This document shows, piece after piece, positions 51,939-60,233 of a stretch of DNA of 64,000 nucleotides. The notes beneath the pieces were generated by a model. It was not told where the DNA came from, made no database searches, and saw only the letters and a list, made by a program, of their open reading frames with translations. This stretch comes from Mycobacterium sp. DL99 (GTDB lineage Bacteria; Actinomycetota; Actinomycetes; Mycobacteriales; Mycobacteriaceae), in NCBI RefSeq assembly GCF_004762045.1, contig NZ_SJOM01000007.1, positions 6,101,565 to 6,165,564 of the forward strand. Reading direction: 5' to 3'. Both the position numbers and the translations under genes were made by a program. Numbering within the stretch: position 1 is the first letter of the stretch; every line of letters starts with the position of its first letter.

Positions 51939-51990
51939 CGTTCCCGTAAAGTTAACTGGCAAACAACTTTTGTCGGCAGGTACGGGAACG
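51939..51990 (+). other. 10-bp inverted repeat in the leader of the gene at 51991
   Basis: CGTTCCCGTA (51939-51948) and TACGGGAACG (51981-51990) are perfect complements 32 bp apart. The second arm touches ATG 51991 and would cover its ribosome site if paired. It may be a leader switch or a DNA-binding pair. Confidence 0.5.
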
Positions 51991-52422
51991 ATGAGTCACA
52001 GACACGCGATGGCAACCGCCAAGGTCATGCGCACGGCGGCATTCACCGGATGCGATTCACCGCACGGTGACATGCACGTACGGGCGAGGACGCGCCCTGC
52101 GGCTTCCGCGCGTCAAACCCACCACGGCGTGTTCGAGCAGCCGCGGCAACGCCGCTACATCGGACAGCTGAAGACCTCGACATCCACGGTGGCCGACCGG
52201 TCACCGTGGATGAACGATCGCGTCACCGCGCTGCGCGGGTTCCTGGCCGATCTGCACGGGCTGCACCTCTCGCCCGACATGGCCCGGGTCCAGGTGGCCG
52301 GCCATATCGAGCTCCTGGTCTCCGTGCTGCGGCTGGACCGCCAGACCGCGCGTCAGTTCGTGACCGACGACGTACTGCGCGAGATGGCCATCGACATCGC
52401 GACAGCCGTCGCTTCCGACTAA
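51991..52422 (+). CDS. Hypothetical protein with conserved C-terminal helical part
   Basis: This 143-residue protein has a basic, low-structure N-terminal half (1-75) and a helical C-terminal half (LRGFLADLHGLHLSPDMARVQ onwards). No family was recognised. The start ATG 51991 is directly preceded by an inverted repeat. The N-terminal half could be partly untranslated if a later start is used. It ends about 80 bp before the tRNA terminator. Confidence 0.55.
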   Translation: MSHRHAMATAKVMRTAAFTGCDSPHGDMHVRARTRPAASARQTHHGVFEQPRQRRYIGQLKTSTSTVADRSPWMNDRVTALRGFLADLHGLHLSPDMARVQVAGHIELLVSVLRLDRQTARQFVTDDVLREMAIDIATAVASD

Positions 52423-52504
52423 CGCGTCGAGATCGACGCCTGGGTCGTTGTTTCGCACGAATCACAGCCCTGGTGTCGATCTCGATGCATCAACCCCAAC
52501 CGAA

Positions 52505-52544
52505 AAAAATCGAGGCGCGGTCTGCTGACCGAGCCTCGATTTTT
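52505..52544 (-). terminator. Intrinsic terminator of the tRNA operon
   Basis: AAAAATCGAGGC (52505-52516) pairs with GCCTCGATTTTT (52533-52544). On the minus strand it directly follows tRNA-Arg and ends in a run of T. An inner GGTC/GACC stem extends it. Confidence 0.8.
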
Positions 52545-52550
52545 CTAGAG

Positions 52551-52623
52551 TGCGCCCGAAGGGATTCGAACCCCTAACCTTCTGATCCGTAGTCAGATGC
52601 TCTATCCGTTGAGCTACGGGCGC
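52551..52623 (-). tRNA. tRNA-Arg(ACG)
   Basis: A 73-nt tRNA with acceptor stem GCGCCCG/CGGGCGC, D-arm AGCTCAACGGATAGAGC and anticodon loop CTACGGA, giving ACG. The CCA is not encoded. The A34 is the substrate of TadA (33510-33965), which makes inosine so CGU, CGC and CGA codons are read. It probably shares a transcript with tRNA-Ser(GCT) upstream. Confidence 0.96.
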
Positions 52624-52660
52624 CTAGCGTTATTCAGTTGTGCGGTTGACGAGTCAACCT

Positions 52661-52752
52661 TGGCGGAGGCGAGAGGATTTGAACCTCCGGTCCCCTGTAA
52701 GGGGGACAACTCATTAGCAGTGAGTCCCATTCGGCCGCTCTGGCACGCCTCC
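52661..52752 (-). tRNA. tRNA-Ser(GCT)
   Basis: A type-II tRNA with acceptor stem GGAGGCG/CGCCTCC, an encoded CCA end, anticodon loop CTGCTAA (anticodon GCT) and a long variable arm with a run of C and T. It reads AGC and AGU codons. It lies 37 bp upstream of tRNA-Arg on the same strand. Confidence 0.95.
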
Positions 52753-52828
52753 TTTGAACTTCTGTGAGGGTACCGGACTCCGTCCTGTCGCCCGAAACCG
52801 CCGAGGGCAGACAGTACACACACTCCCC

Positions 52829-52840
52829 TATCCTGGCCAA
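52829..52840 (+). promoter_or_regulatory. Leaderless -10 box for hisC2
   Basis: TATCCT (52829-52834) lies 6 nt before ATG 52841. It is divergent from the tRNA-Ser 5' end, so both promoters share the 88-bp gap. Confidence 0.55.
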
Positions 52841-53926
52841 ATGAGTATCCGTTTGCGCCCCGAAATGGCTGACCTTCCCGCGTACGCACCAGGGAAAACA
52901 GTTCCGGGCGCAATCAAGATCGCGAGCAATGAAACCGTGTTCCCGCCGCTTCCCAGCGTGCGTGAGGCGATCCTGCAAGCCAGCGAGAACATCAACCGCT
53001 ACCCCGACAACGGGTATCTTGACCTGCGCGAACACCTGGCGAAGCACGTCAACTTCGCGCCGGAGAATATCGCCGTCGGCTGCGGTTCGGTGAGCCTGTG
53101 CCAGCAGTTGATACAAATCACATCCGCCGTCGGCGACGAAGTCGTCTTCGGATGGCGCAGTTTCGAGATCTATCCGCTGCAGATCCGCACCGCCGGCGCG
53201 ACGGGCGTGCCGGTCCCGTTACGTGACGAGACTCACGATCTCGACGCCATGCTCGCCGCGATCACCGACCGCACCCGGTTGATCTTCGTCTGCAACCCGA
53301 ACAACCCGACTTCCACCGTGGTCGAGCCCGAGGCACTCGCCCGGTTCGTGGCGGCGGTGCCCTCGGACATCCTGATCGTGCTCGACGAGGCCTACGTGGA
53401 GTACATCCGCGACGGGTTGGTGCCCGACAGCCTCGGGCTGGTCCGGGCCCACCGCAACGTCGTTGTGCTGCGCACCTTCTCGAAGGCCTACGGGCTGGCC
53501 GGCCTGCGCGTCGGGTACGCCGTGGCCGACCCGGAGGTCATCACCGCACTGGGCAAGGTCTACGTGCCCTTCAGCGCGACGAGCGTGTCCCAGGCGGCGG
53601 CCATCGCCAGCCTGGAGGCCGCCGACGAACTGCTGGCCCGCACCGACGCCGTCGTCGCCGAGCGCATCCGCGTCAGCGCGGCGCTGCGCGAGGCCGGATA
53701 CGAGCTCCCGCCCACGCAGGCGAACTTCGTCTGGCTGCCGCTGGCCGAACGCACTCTCGACTTCGTCGCCAGGGCCGCCGACAACCGCATCATCGTGCGC
53801 CCGTACGGTGAGGACGGCGTGCGGGTCACCATCGGGGCCCCGCACGAAAACGACGCCTTCCTGGAATTCGCCACGCGCTGGAATGCGCCCGGCGGCACCG
53901 GGACCCGGACAGGGGAGACGAAGTGA
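52841..53926 (+). CDS. hisC2: HisC2-like aromatic/histidinol-phosphate aminotransferase
   Basis: This 361-residue class-I PLP enzyme has the N-terminal KIASNE, the FVCNPNNPTS and VLDEAYVEY segments and PLP-Lys in RTFSKAYGLAGLRVGY, with the phosphate-binding Arg in it. The family includes HisC and phenylalanine aminotransferases; the M. tuberculosis homologue Rv3772 (HisC2) acts on aromatic amino acids. With TyrA in this window it could finish tyrosine synthesis. It overlaps the next gene by 4 bp. Confidence 0.9.
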   Translation: MSIRLRPEMADLPAYAPGKTVPGAIKIASNETVFPPLPSVREAILQASENINRYPDNGYLDLREHLAKHVNFAPENIAVGCGSVSLCQQLIQITSAVGDEVVFGWRSFEIYPLQIRTAGATGVPVPLRDETHDLDAMLAAITDRTRLIFVCNPNNPTSTVVEPEALARFVAAVPSDILIVLDEAYVEYIRDGLVPDSLGLVRAHRNVVVLRTFSKAYGLAGLRVGYAVADPEVITALGKVYVPFSATSVSQAAAIASLEAADELLARTDAVVAERIRVSAALREAGYELPPTQANFVWLPLAERTLDFVARAADNRIIVRPYGEDGVRVTIGAPHENDAFLEFATRWNAPGGTGTRTGETK

Positions 53927-54384
53927 ACGGTGCACGCGGCACGTTCGACGGATTCGTCAGCCGCGAGGGGCAGATCCCCGACGCCGAACTAGACGCCTTC
54001 TGGGCGCTGCTGCGGCCCGCCAGCATCGACTTCATGCTCGGCGAGTGGAAGGGCGGCGAGTTCCAGACCGGGCACAAGGCCAACGGATTCATGAACAAGC
54101 TCAACTGGTTCGGCAAGACGTTCCACTCGGCGGCCGAGGCCCAGCCGCTGGTGTGCCTGGACGCCGACGGCAACAAGTTCTCCAACACCGAGGCCATGAA
54201 CGGCGAGGCCAGCCTGTGGCTGGAGGAGTTCCGCGGCGAGGTGACCGCGACCATGGTCTACGACGGCCGCCCCGTGCACGACCACTTCAAGGTGGTCGAC
54301 GACAACACCGTGGTCGGCATCATGAACGGCAAGGCCGCCGTGGTTGACGGCCGTTACCTGTACTTCTACCTGCAGCGCGTCTAG
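53923..54384 (+). CDS. DUF4334/GXWXG-type protein
   Basis: This 153-residue protein has the GXWXG N-terminal motif (LGEWKGGEF) and a beta-rich DUF4334 domain (NGEASLWLEEFRGEVTATMVYDG). No catalytic residue is assigned in the family. The GTG start overlaps the hisC2 stop, so it is cotranslated with the aminotransferase. Function unknown. Confidence 0.83.
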   Translation: MNGARGTFDGFVSREGQIPDAELDAFWALLRPASIDFMLGEWKGGEFQTGHKANGFMNKLNWFGKTFHSAAEAQPLVCLDADGNKFSNTEAMNGEASLWLEEFRGEVTATMVYDGRPVHDHFKVVDDNTVVGIMNGKAAVVDGRYLYFYLQRV

Positions 54385-54926
54385 CCCGCCGGCCGGCGGC
54401 CGGCGAATGCCAGCAACCGGTCCAGCGACTGTGCGCCTGCGCCGATCTCGACCGGGTCGTCGAAACCAGCGCGCACACGTCCGTCGGGCGTGATGATCTC
54501 CCGCGCCCACCCCAGGACGCACTCCGGTTGCTCATCCGGCACGTCGACCGTCTGCCCCGTGGCCGCGGCGTAATCCCAGGCGTGCACCAGGAATTCCAGC
54601 GACAGGATCCGGGCCATCATCTGTGCCGGCGCCTCGCCCTGCCCGAACGGCACCGTGCCGTCGACCCCGCGTCGGCGCCAAGCCGCCACGGCAGGCCGCG
54701 CCGCACTGAGCACCTGACCCTCCACCGAGGCGGCGGGATCGCGTTCGGGAATCTGCGCACCGGCCGCCGAGCCGATCAGGGTGATCGAGTTCAGGAGGTG
54801 GTCCGTCAGCCCCGCCACGTCGAACTCGCGACAAGGGGTCGGACGGGACAGATCATCCGCGGTGACACCGTGCAGCACGCGTTGCAGCACGTCGAGCGTG
54901 GCCTCGGCGCCTTCGAGTTCATCCAT
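54381..54926 (-). CDS. TIGR03086-family (DinB-like) metal-binding protein (Rv3773c-like)
   Basis: This 181-residue four-helix DinB/maleylpyruvate-isomerase-type protein has metal-binding His residues in TDHLLNS and EFLVHAWDYA. TIGR03086 proteins are common in actinobacteria and may be mycothiol-dependent. The ATG at 54926 was selected over an upstream ATG (54947) that overlaps the divergent echA21 start. The two genes start 19 bp apart. Confidence 0.85.
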   Translation of the reverse strand: MDELEGAEATLDVLQRVLHGVTADDLSRPTPCREFDVAGLTDHLLNSITLIGSAAGAQIPERDPAASVEGQVLSAARPAVAAWRRRGVDGTVPFGQGEAPAQMMARILSLEFLVHAWDYAAATGQTVDVPDEQPECVLGWAREIITPDGRVRAGFDDPVEIGAGAQSLDRLLAFAGRRPAG

Positions 54927-54932
54927 ACTCGG

Positions 54933-54945
54933 TAGTGTCCACTCC
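54933..54945 (+). promoter_or_regulatory. Leaderless -10 box for echA21
   Basis: TAGTGT (54933-54938) is 7 nt before ATG 54946 in a divergent gap of only 19 bp. Confidence 0.5.
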
Positions 54946-55761
54946 ATGTCTGACACGTACGAGTCCGTTTCCGTCGAGATCAAGGACCACGTCGCCCAGG
55001 TGACGCTGCTCGGTCCCGGCAAGGGCAACGCGATGGGTCCGGCGTTCTGGGCCGAGATGCCGGACGTCTTCGGCACCCTCGACGCCGACCCGGACGTTCG
55101 CGCGATCGTGCTGACCGGCTCGGGCAAGAACTTCAGCTACGGCCTCGACCTGCCCGCGATGGGCGCCGAGATGCCCGGCCTCGACGCCGGAGCCGGTGAC
55201 CGCGCGGCGTTCCACAAGCGGCTGCAGAAGATGCAGGGCGCCATCACCGCCGTCGCCGACTGCCGCACCCCCACCATCGCCTCGATCCACGGCTGGTGCA
55301 TCGGCGGCGGCGTCGACCTGATCAGCGCCGTGGACATCCGCTACGCCAGCGCCGACGCCAAGTTCTCGGTGCGTGAGACCAAGCTGGCCATCGTCGCCGA
55401 CGTGGGCAGCCTGGCCCGGCTGCCGCTGATCCTGTCCGATGGACATCTGCGTGAGCTGGTCCTCACCGGCAAGGACATCGACGCCGCGCGCGCCGAGAAG
55501 ATCGGTTTGGTCAACGACGTGCACGCCGACGCCGACGCATCGCTGGCGGCCGCACACGCCACCGCCGCTGAGATCGCCGCCAACCCGCCGCTGACCGTCG
55601 CCGGGGTGAAGGACGTGCTCGACCAACAGCGCACCGCCAGAGTGGCCGAGAGCCTGCGTTACGTGGCCGCGTGGAATTCGGCCTTCCTGCCGTCGAAGGA
55701 TCTGGCCGAGGCGGTCACCGCGATGTTCCAGAAGCGCCCGCCCCAGTTCACCGGGGAATAG
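54946..55761 (+). CDS. echA21: Enoyl-CoA hydratase/isomerase EchA21 (dienoyl-CoA isomerase-like)
   Basis: This 271-residue crotonase-fold enzyme has the acyl-CoA-binding segment GKNFSYGLDLPAMG and oxyanion region HGWCIGGGVDL. ETKLAIVADVGSLARLP resembles the Glu/Asp pair of 3,5-2,4-dienoyl-CoA isomerase (ECH1), more than a plain hydratase. It would act in beta-oxidation of unsaturated fatty acids. It is orthologous in position to Rv3774. Confidence 0.88.
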   Translation: MSDTYESVSVEIKDHVAQVTLLGPGKGNAMGPAFWAEMPDVFGTLDADPDVRAIVLTGSGKNFSYGLDLPAMGAEMPGLDAGAGDRAAFHKRLQKMQGAITAVADCRTPTIASIHGWCIGGGVDLISAVDIRYASADAKFSVRETKLAIVADVGSLARLPLILSDGHLRELVLTGKDIDAARAEKIGLVNDVHADADASLAAAHATAAEIAANPPLTVAGVKDVLDQQRTARVAESLRYVAAWNSAFLPSKDLAEAVTAMFQKRPPQFTGE

Positions 55762-56656
55762 GCGTCCAGGCGAGTTCGGCTTTGGCTTTCGCGTTCGACA
55801 GCGGAAGCCAGGCCGAGCCGAATGCGGTGGCCGGGTACGGGGCCACGAGACCGACGAGCCGATGCGAGATCGGCCAGGGCCGCGGCCGGCCCAGCTTCGC
55901 GTTCAGTTCCCGAACGTAGTCGCCGAAGGACTGCGGCCGGTCGTCGACGATGTTGTAGATCTGCCCGCCCCGCCCCTTGTCGAGTGCGTCGGCCGTGGCC
56001 CGGGCGACGTCATCGATGTGCACCCACGACAGCACCCCGGTGCCGGTCATCGCAGGCAGTGCCCACCACTTGGCCAGCCGGCGGAACAGATCGTCGTGGG
56101 TGACGCCGGGACCGTAGAAAATCCCGTAGCGCAACACGATTCCCTCGGTCTTGCTGCGCTCCCCCGACGTCAGCACGTTACGTTCCATCGCCCGCAGCGC
56201 GGCCAGCATCCGTCCGCCACCGGGCGGAGGCGGACCCAAGTCGGGCTCGGTCTCCTCGATCAGATCCGGCCCCGTCGACGCGTATCCGTAGCCGAAGATC
56301 ACCGATTCGGCGACGACGCGGCGCACCCCGGCCCGTTGGGCGGCGGCCACCAGATTGCCCGCACCACGGCTCCACAGCTCGATCGCCGGCTCGAAGTCCT
56401 TGATCCGTTTGGGCCCCAGTTTCGGCAGCGTGGTCAGCAGGCTCACCACCGCCTCGGGGACGAATTCGCCCAGCACGGAGTCGATCTGGCCCGCATCGAG
56501 GACGTCTGCCACCACCGGCTTGGCCCCGGCCGCCGAGATCTGGGCGGTCTTGCCCGGTGAACGCGTCACCCCGATGACCTCGTGGCCGCGCCTGTTGAGT
56601 TCACGCAACAGCGGGATTCCGGGGACACTGGTCGCACCGGCCACCAGGACGCGCAT
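55748..56656 (-). CDS. NAD-dependent epimerase/dehydratase-family protein
   Basis: This 302-residue extended SDR has a Rossmann start VLVAGATSVPGIPLL and a YxxxK-like region altered (FGYGYASTGP, no clear catalytic Lys), so it may bind NAD without classical epimerase action. The membrane-protein gene starts directly behind it. The first 14 bp of the convergent overlap lie at 55748-55761 with echA21. Substrate unknown. Confidence 0.78.
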   Translation of the reverse strand: MRVLVAGATSVPGIPLLRELNRRGHEVIGVTRSPGKTAQISAAGAKPVVADVLDAGQIDSVLGEFVPEAVVSLLTTLPKLGPKRIKDFEPAIELWSRGAGNLVAAAQRAGVRRVVAESVIFGYGYASTGPDLIEETEPDLGPPPPGGGRMLAALRAMERNVLTSGERSKTEGIVLRYGIFYGPGVTHDDLFRRLAKWWALPAMTGTGVLSWVHIDDVARATADALDKGRGGQIYNIVDDRPQSFGDYVRELNAKLGRPRPWPISHRLVGLVAPYPATAFGSAWLPLSNAKAKAELAWTPIPR

Positions 56657-57079
56657 CTACGGTTCCCCTGCCTTGTCGTCGGACATGCTGATACGCAATG
56701 CAATTGCCAGCAGGACAGTGGTCATCACCAGGCCCGCGGCTTCCAGCCAACCGACCCAGGTGCCGGCGGCATGGTTCGTGTCGATCAGGTGGCTCATGGA
56801 ATGCAGGGCCCAGTGTGCGGTGGCGAAGGCCAGCGCGGGCACCCGCCACCGCGGCCACTTCAGAGCGGCCAACATCATCAATCCGAGCGGCAGCTCGAAG
56901 GACGCGTTGTCGAGGATGTAGTGATCGTTGCGGGTGCCGAAGGCGCCGATCGTGTCGTAGAACGTGCCCGGTGCCAGCAGCATGAACAGACCGAGGCTCA
57001 CCGAGTAGACGCCGAACACGGCGAGGACCACTTCCGGGTAGCGCCGGGTTTGCCTCGCCGGGGGCGCAGCATTGGCCAT
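56657..57079 (-). CDS. Four-helix membrane protein of unknown function
   Basis: This 140-residue protein has about four hydrophobic helices (17-38, 60-76, 83-100, 110-130) and a conserved ALHSMSHLID stretch with two His. The epimerase-like gene begins right after its stop, so the two are cotranscribed. The MocR regulator is divergent, 46 bp away, making this pair a candidate target. Confidence 0.7.
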   Translation of the reverse strand: MANAAPPARQTRRYPEVVLAVFGVYSVSLGLFMLLAPGTFYDTIGAFGTRNDHYILDNASFELPLGLMMLAALKWPRWRVPALAFATAHWALHSMSHLIDTNHAAGTWVGWLEAAGLVMTTVLLAIALRISMSDDKAGEP

Positions 57080-57111
57080 GCCATCACGCTAACGCCGCAG
57101 TGGTCTCCGAG

Positions 57112-57125
57112 TAGGCTCCAATTTC
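57112..57125 (+). promoter_or_regulatory. Near-leaderless -10 box for the MocR gene
   Basis: TAGGCT (57112-57117) lies 8 nt before ATG 57126, in the 46-bp divergent gap. Confidence 0.4.
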
Positions 57126-58508
57126 ATGGCAAATTCGGGTACCAGTTCCGGTCCGGAACTGCTGGTCGAACTGGACCGGGACAGCAGGCGGCCATTGCAT
57201 CGCCAACTCGCCGACGGGCTGCGCGACGCGGTCCGGTCCGGCCGATTGACCCCCGGCTCCCGCATGCCGTCCACCCGCGTGCTGTCCGCTGACCTCGGGG
57301 TGTCGCGCCGGCTGGTGGTCGAGGCCTACGGCCAGTTGACCGCCGAAGGGTTTCTGCACAGCAGCCAGGGCGGCTGCACCCGCGTCGCCGCCGTCGACGT
57401 CGTCCCGTCAAGCCGCATTCAATCCGACCGTGACCGTCCCCGCTTCGACATCGACTTCGCCCCCGGCTCACCGGATCTCGCGAGCTTCCCGCGTCAGGCC
57501 TGGCTGCGGGCCATGCGTCAGGGCCTGGCCGAGATCGAGTCCAGCGCATTCGGGTACGTGGCCCCACACGGCTTGCCGGCCGCCCGCACCGCCGTGGCCG
57601 ACTACCTGCGGCGCACCCGCGGTGTGGTCGCCGACCCACGGCTGGTGGTGTTGTGCTCGGGCGCAACGCAAGCCGTCGCGCTGCTGGCCCGATGCCTGGG
57701 CGGGCCGGTGGCGACGGAGGATCCGGGATTCTGGCTCCATCGAATGGTTCTGCGGCACAACGGTATCGAACCGCTGCCCATCCCGGTGGACGGCAACGGA
57801 ATCGACGTCGCGGCTCTGACCGCCAGTGGCGCGGCCACGGTGCTGACCACCCCGGCCCACCAGTCGCCGACCGGGGTGGTGCTCTCGGCCACCCGGCGCA
57901 CCGAACTACTCGAATGGGCCCAACCCGGGCGGTTGATCATCGAAGACGACTACGACGCCGAGTACCGGTACGACCGGGCCCCCGTGGGCGCACTGCAGGG
58001 GGTGGCACCCGACCGGGTGGTGTACCTCGGCTCGACCAGCAAGACCCTCGCGCCGGGACTGCGGATCGGATGGATGGTGGTGCCCGCCCATCTGATCGAG
58101 CGGGTCAGAACCGCCAAAAGCCTTGCCGACACCGGCAGTTCGGTGATGGACCAGATCGCATTCAGCCAGTTCCTGACCTCCGGCGGCTACGACCGCCACC
58201 TGCGGCAGATGCGCCGCCGCTACCCGGCCCGTCGCACCGCGCTGCTGACCGCACTGTCGCGCCACCTACCGCAGGCCGAGGTTCTGGGCGCGGCCGCCGG
58301 CGTGCACCTGACCGTGCGGTTCCCGGCCGGCTTCCCCATCGAGGAGTTCACCCGCCGGGCCGCCGAGTCACGCATCCGACTGGAGCCTCTGGCCCCCTGT
58401 TACGCCGACCCCGACACCGCGCCACCCGGGCTGATCCTCGGCTACGCCAACCTCACCGAGTCCCAGATCGCCACCGGCGTGGAACTACTCGGCAAGGCTG
58501 CGCACTGA
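57126..58508 (+). CDS. MocR/PdxR-family regulator (GntR helix-turn-helix fused to aminotransferase fold)
   Basis: This 460-residue protein has a GntR winged helix at about 10-75 (LTPGSRMPSTRVLSADLGVSRRLVVEAYGQL) and a class-I aminotransferase-like domain (about 100-455) with PLP-Lys in GSTSKTLAPGLRIGW. MocR proteins sense PLP or a PLP-amino-acid adduct and control genes of B6, GABA or taurine metabolism. No such gene is adjacent; the divergent membrane protein-epimerase pair is the nearest candidate. A short copy of its coding sequence lies at 59087-59147. Confidence 0.88.
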   Translation: MANSGTSSGPELLVELDRDSRRPLHRQLADGLRDAVRSGRLTPGSRMPSTRVLSADLGVSRRLVVEAYGQLTAEGFLHSSQGGCTRVAAVDVVPSSRIQSDRDRPRFDIDFAPGSPDLASFPRQAWLRAMRQGLAEIESSAFGYVAPHGLPAARTAVADYLRRTRGVVADPRLVVLCSGATQAVALLARCLGGPVATEDPGFWLHRMVLRHNGIEPLPIPVDGNGIDVAALTASGAATVLTTPAHQSPTGVVLSATRRTELLEWAQPGRLIIEDDYDAEYRYDRAPVGALQGVAPDRVVYLGSTSKTLAPGLRIGWMVVPAHLIERVRTAKSLADTGSSVMDQIAFSQFLTSGGYDRHLRQMRRRYPARRTALLTALSRHLPQAEVLGAAAGVHLTVRFPAGFPIEEFTRRAAESRIRLEPLAPCYADPDTAPPGLILGYANLTESQIATGVELLGKAAH

Positions 58509-58547
58509 GCCTCCGACCACCGGAGAGCATGGGCTGAGGCGCGTGCC

Positions 58548-59036
58548 CTACCCCCACACCGTGAACACGACGTGCTGCCGCTCGGCTGCAGCCGATGCGA
58601 AGAACTCGCGTAGGTCCGCGAGCATCGCGAGGGCGTAGACCTGTTCGTCGTCGCCGTACTCGGGATTGCGCAACTCGGGTGGCATGAGCCCGTAGGCGCC
58701 GACGAACGCCTCGTCGTCGAGCGTCGCAAGATACGCGGCGACCTCGGCGGCCTCGGCCGGGTTGAGATGGGTGACCCAGCACTCCTCGTCGTCCTGCTGC
58801 AACGCACGAGCGCCGCCGATCACACCGCGGGCCGGCCACTCGCCGTCGTCGCCCGCCGGCGCCAGCGCGCACGCGATCGGGTCCCAGGCCTTGTCGGTCT
58901 CGCATGCCTGCGCCCAGACCTCGTCGTCGGCTTCGAGGGCACCGATCACTTCATGCAGGCGTTCATCGTCGCCGGCAACGCCGAGCACGCGCTCGGCCTC
59001 GGCGTCGCGTAGACGGAAGTGAACTCCGAGCTCCAT
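58548..59036 (-). CDS. DUF1877-family protein
   Basis: This 162-residue acidic protein has the DUF1877/YfbM-type pattern (DKAWDPI with HLNPAEAAEVAAYL and FVGAYG). It is cytoplasmic with no signal. Some relatives are encoded near toxin-immunity genes, but nothing here supports that role. ATG 59036 is the first start consistent with the family N-terminus (MELGVHFRL). It converges on the mocR gene. Confidence 0.78.
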   Translation of the reverse strand: MELGVHFRLRDAEAERVLGVAGDDERLHEVIGALEADDEVWAQACETDKAWDPIACALAPAGDDGEWPARGVIGGARALQQDDEECWVTHLNPAEAAEVAAYLATLDDEAFVGAYGLMPPELRNPEYGDDEQVYALAMLADLREFFASAAAERQHVVFTVWG

Positions 59037-59086
59037 GGTCCCCCGATCGTTCGCGCACGGCGCGCGTGCTCGCCAATCTACCGGGC

Positions 59087-59147
59087 GCACACCTGAGCGA
59101 GCGGATCAGAACCGCCAAAAGCCTTGCCGACAACGGCAGTTCGGTGA
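59087..59147 (+). pseudogene. Orphan fragment of a second mocR gene
   Basis: These 61 bp match mocR positions 58086-58146 with 56 identities and 5 substitutions. The in-frame translation (AHLSERIRTAKSLADNGSSV) aligns to the region just after the PLP-Lys of the intact protein. Nothing else of the gene flanks it. It is a relict of a mocR paralogue or of a tandem duplication, cut by deletion. Confidence 0.75.
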
Positions 59148-59160
59148 CCCCGAGGCCGCG

Positions 59161-59310
59161 TCAGCCTGCTTGTTTGGCCGACTTCCGCTCCGCCAGCTTG
59201 TACTTCACAAGAGCGACCAGCGCCTTGGGATTGCGCGCGAACGCGCCTGCGGCCTGAACGTACAGCTTGGCCTTCTGCCCAAACGTCAGCTGCTGCTCTT
59301 GATCCGTCAC
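59161..59310 (-). CDS. Small hypothetical protein
   Basis: This 49-residue protein from GTG 59310 is helical and basic (LTFGQKAKLYVQAAGAFARNP, then KYKLAERK). The strong GGGGAGGG ribosome site 4 nt before the GTG decides the start, though the frame is open to 59346. I do not recognise the family. Confidence 0.6.
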   Translation of the reverse strand: MTDQEQQLTFGQKAKLYVQAAGAFARNPKALVALVKYKLAERKSAKQAG

Positions 59311-59370
59311 TGACCCTCCCCTGTCCGAGAAAACGTGCTCGAACAATAGCGCGCGCCGCCTAGAGGATTC

Positions 59371-60096
59371 CTACCGCCCGGAGGCCTGGTCGACACTCCG
59401 GTCCGCCCGCTGACCGCCCAAGCGGGAGACCACGTAATCGGCCGCCTGATCCGTCAGCCCGTTGACCGCGTACAGGTTGTGCGCGTTGTTGTCGCTGCCG
59501 GTCGGCGAGCACACCGGATCCTCCGGGATACACAGGTCATCGGTCTTGGCGGCGTATCGGCCACCGACCGTGATCGGCGGTGCGCCGGTGTAGATCATCT
59601 GCAGGAACCCGCTCGACGGTTTACCGAACAACGCCACCGCGGCGACATGATCGGCCACCCCCGCAGGAAGCGGCCCGGTGATGCTCGGCGGCAACGCGAA
59701 GCCCTGTGGCACGGAGTCCTCGGTGAGATAGGCGGCCACCGCCGCCCCCTGCGAGAAGCCGCCCAGCACGATTTTGCTGTCGGGGCAGGCCGCGACCGTG
59801 GCCTGGACCTTGTTACTCGCGTCGGCGACGCCGTCGGCGGCAGTCGCGAAGTCAAGTGATGCCGGGTAGTTCACCGCGTAGACGTCGACGGACTTGCCAC
59901 CGGCCTTGGCCCGCAACGCATCCGTGAACGCCTCCCCGACGCCACCCACGCCCGGCGGCTCGAACGTGCCCCGCGCGAACACGACCTGCACATCCGCGCA
60001 GGAATCCGCAGATGCCTGACCGGCAGCGGCTATGCAACCACCCGCTACGAACACCGCCGACCCCACCGCACTCAACCAACGACCGATCCGGTTCAT
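59371..60096 (-). CDS. Secreted cutinase-family serine esterase
   Basis: This 241-residue protein has a signal peptide (about 1-30) and a cutinase fold: VVFARGTFEPPG (oxyanion region), GGFSQGAAVA (nucleophile Ser) and DPVCSPTGSDNNAHNLY with catalytic Asp and His, and paired Cys. Mycobacterial cutinases (Culp, CFP21) are esterases and lipases of the cell wall or medium. ATG 60096 is the better signal-peptide start; the frame is open to 60108. Confidence 0.9.
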   Translation of the reverse strand: MNRIGRWLSAVGSAVFVAGGCIAAAGQASADSCADVQVVFARGTFEPPGVGGVGEAFTDALRAKAGGKSVDVYAVNYPASLDFATAADGVADASNKVQATVAACPDSKIVLGGFSQGAAVAAYLTEDSVPQGFALPPSITGPLPAGVADHVAAVALFGKPSSGFLQMIYTGAPPITVGGRYAAKTDDLCIPEDPVCSPTGSDNNAHNLYAVNGLTDQAADYVVSRLGGQRADRSVDQASGR

Positions 60097-60233
60097 TCTC
60101 GACCCCACTCGTTTCGACCCACCACAACGTTCCGTGCCAACTACTCCTCGATACCCAAGATCAACGCGGTGCGAACTCTGGGGAGTGTGTGATCTGCGAC
60201 ACGTTCAGCGGGCGAAGCGGGGCCTGCGAGTTG

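Noticed and set aside
33269..52752. tRNA genes as possible integration sites for an island
   Set aside because: No integrase, no duplicated tRNA ends and no change in composition or gene order around the three tRNAs.
58548..59036. DUF1877 gene as immunity protein of a toxin system
   Set aside because: No toxin, secretion or polymorphic gene lies nearby, and the family is broad.
58904..59257. Plus-strand open frame of 117 codons that contains the mocR fragment
   Set aside because: Only about 20 codons are MocR-like; the rest is antisense to the DUF1877 gene and the small gene at 59161.
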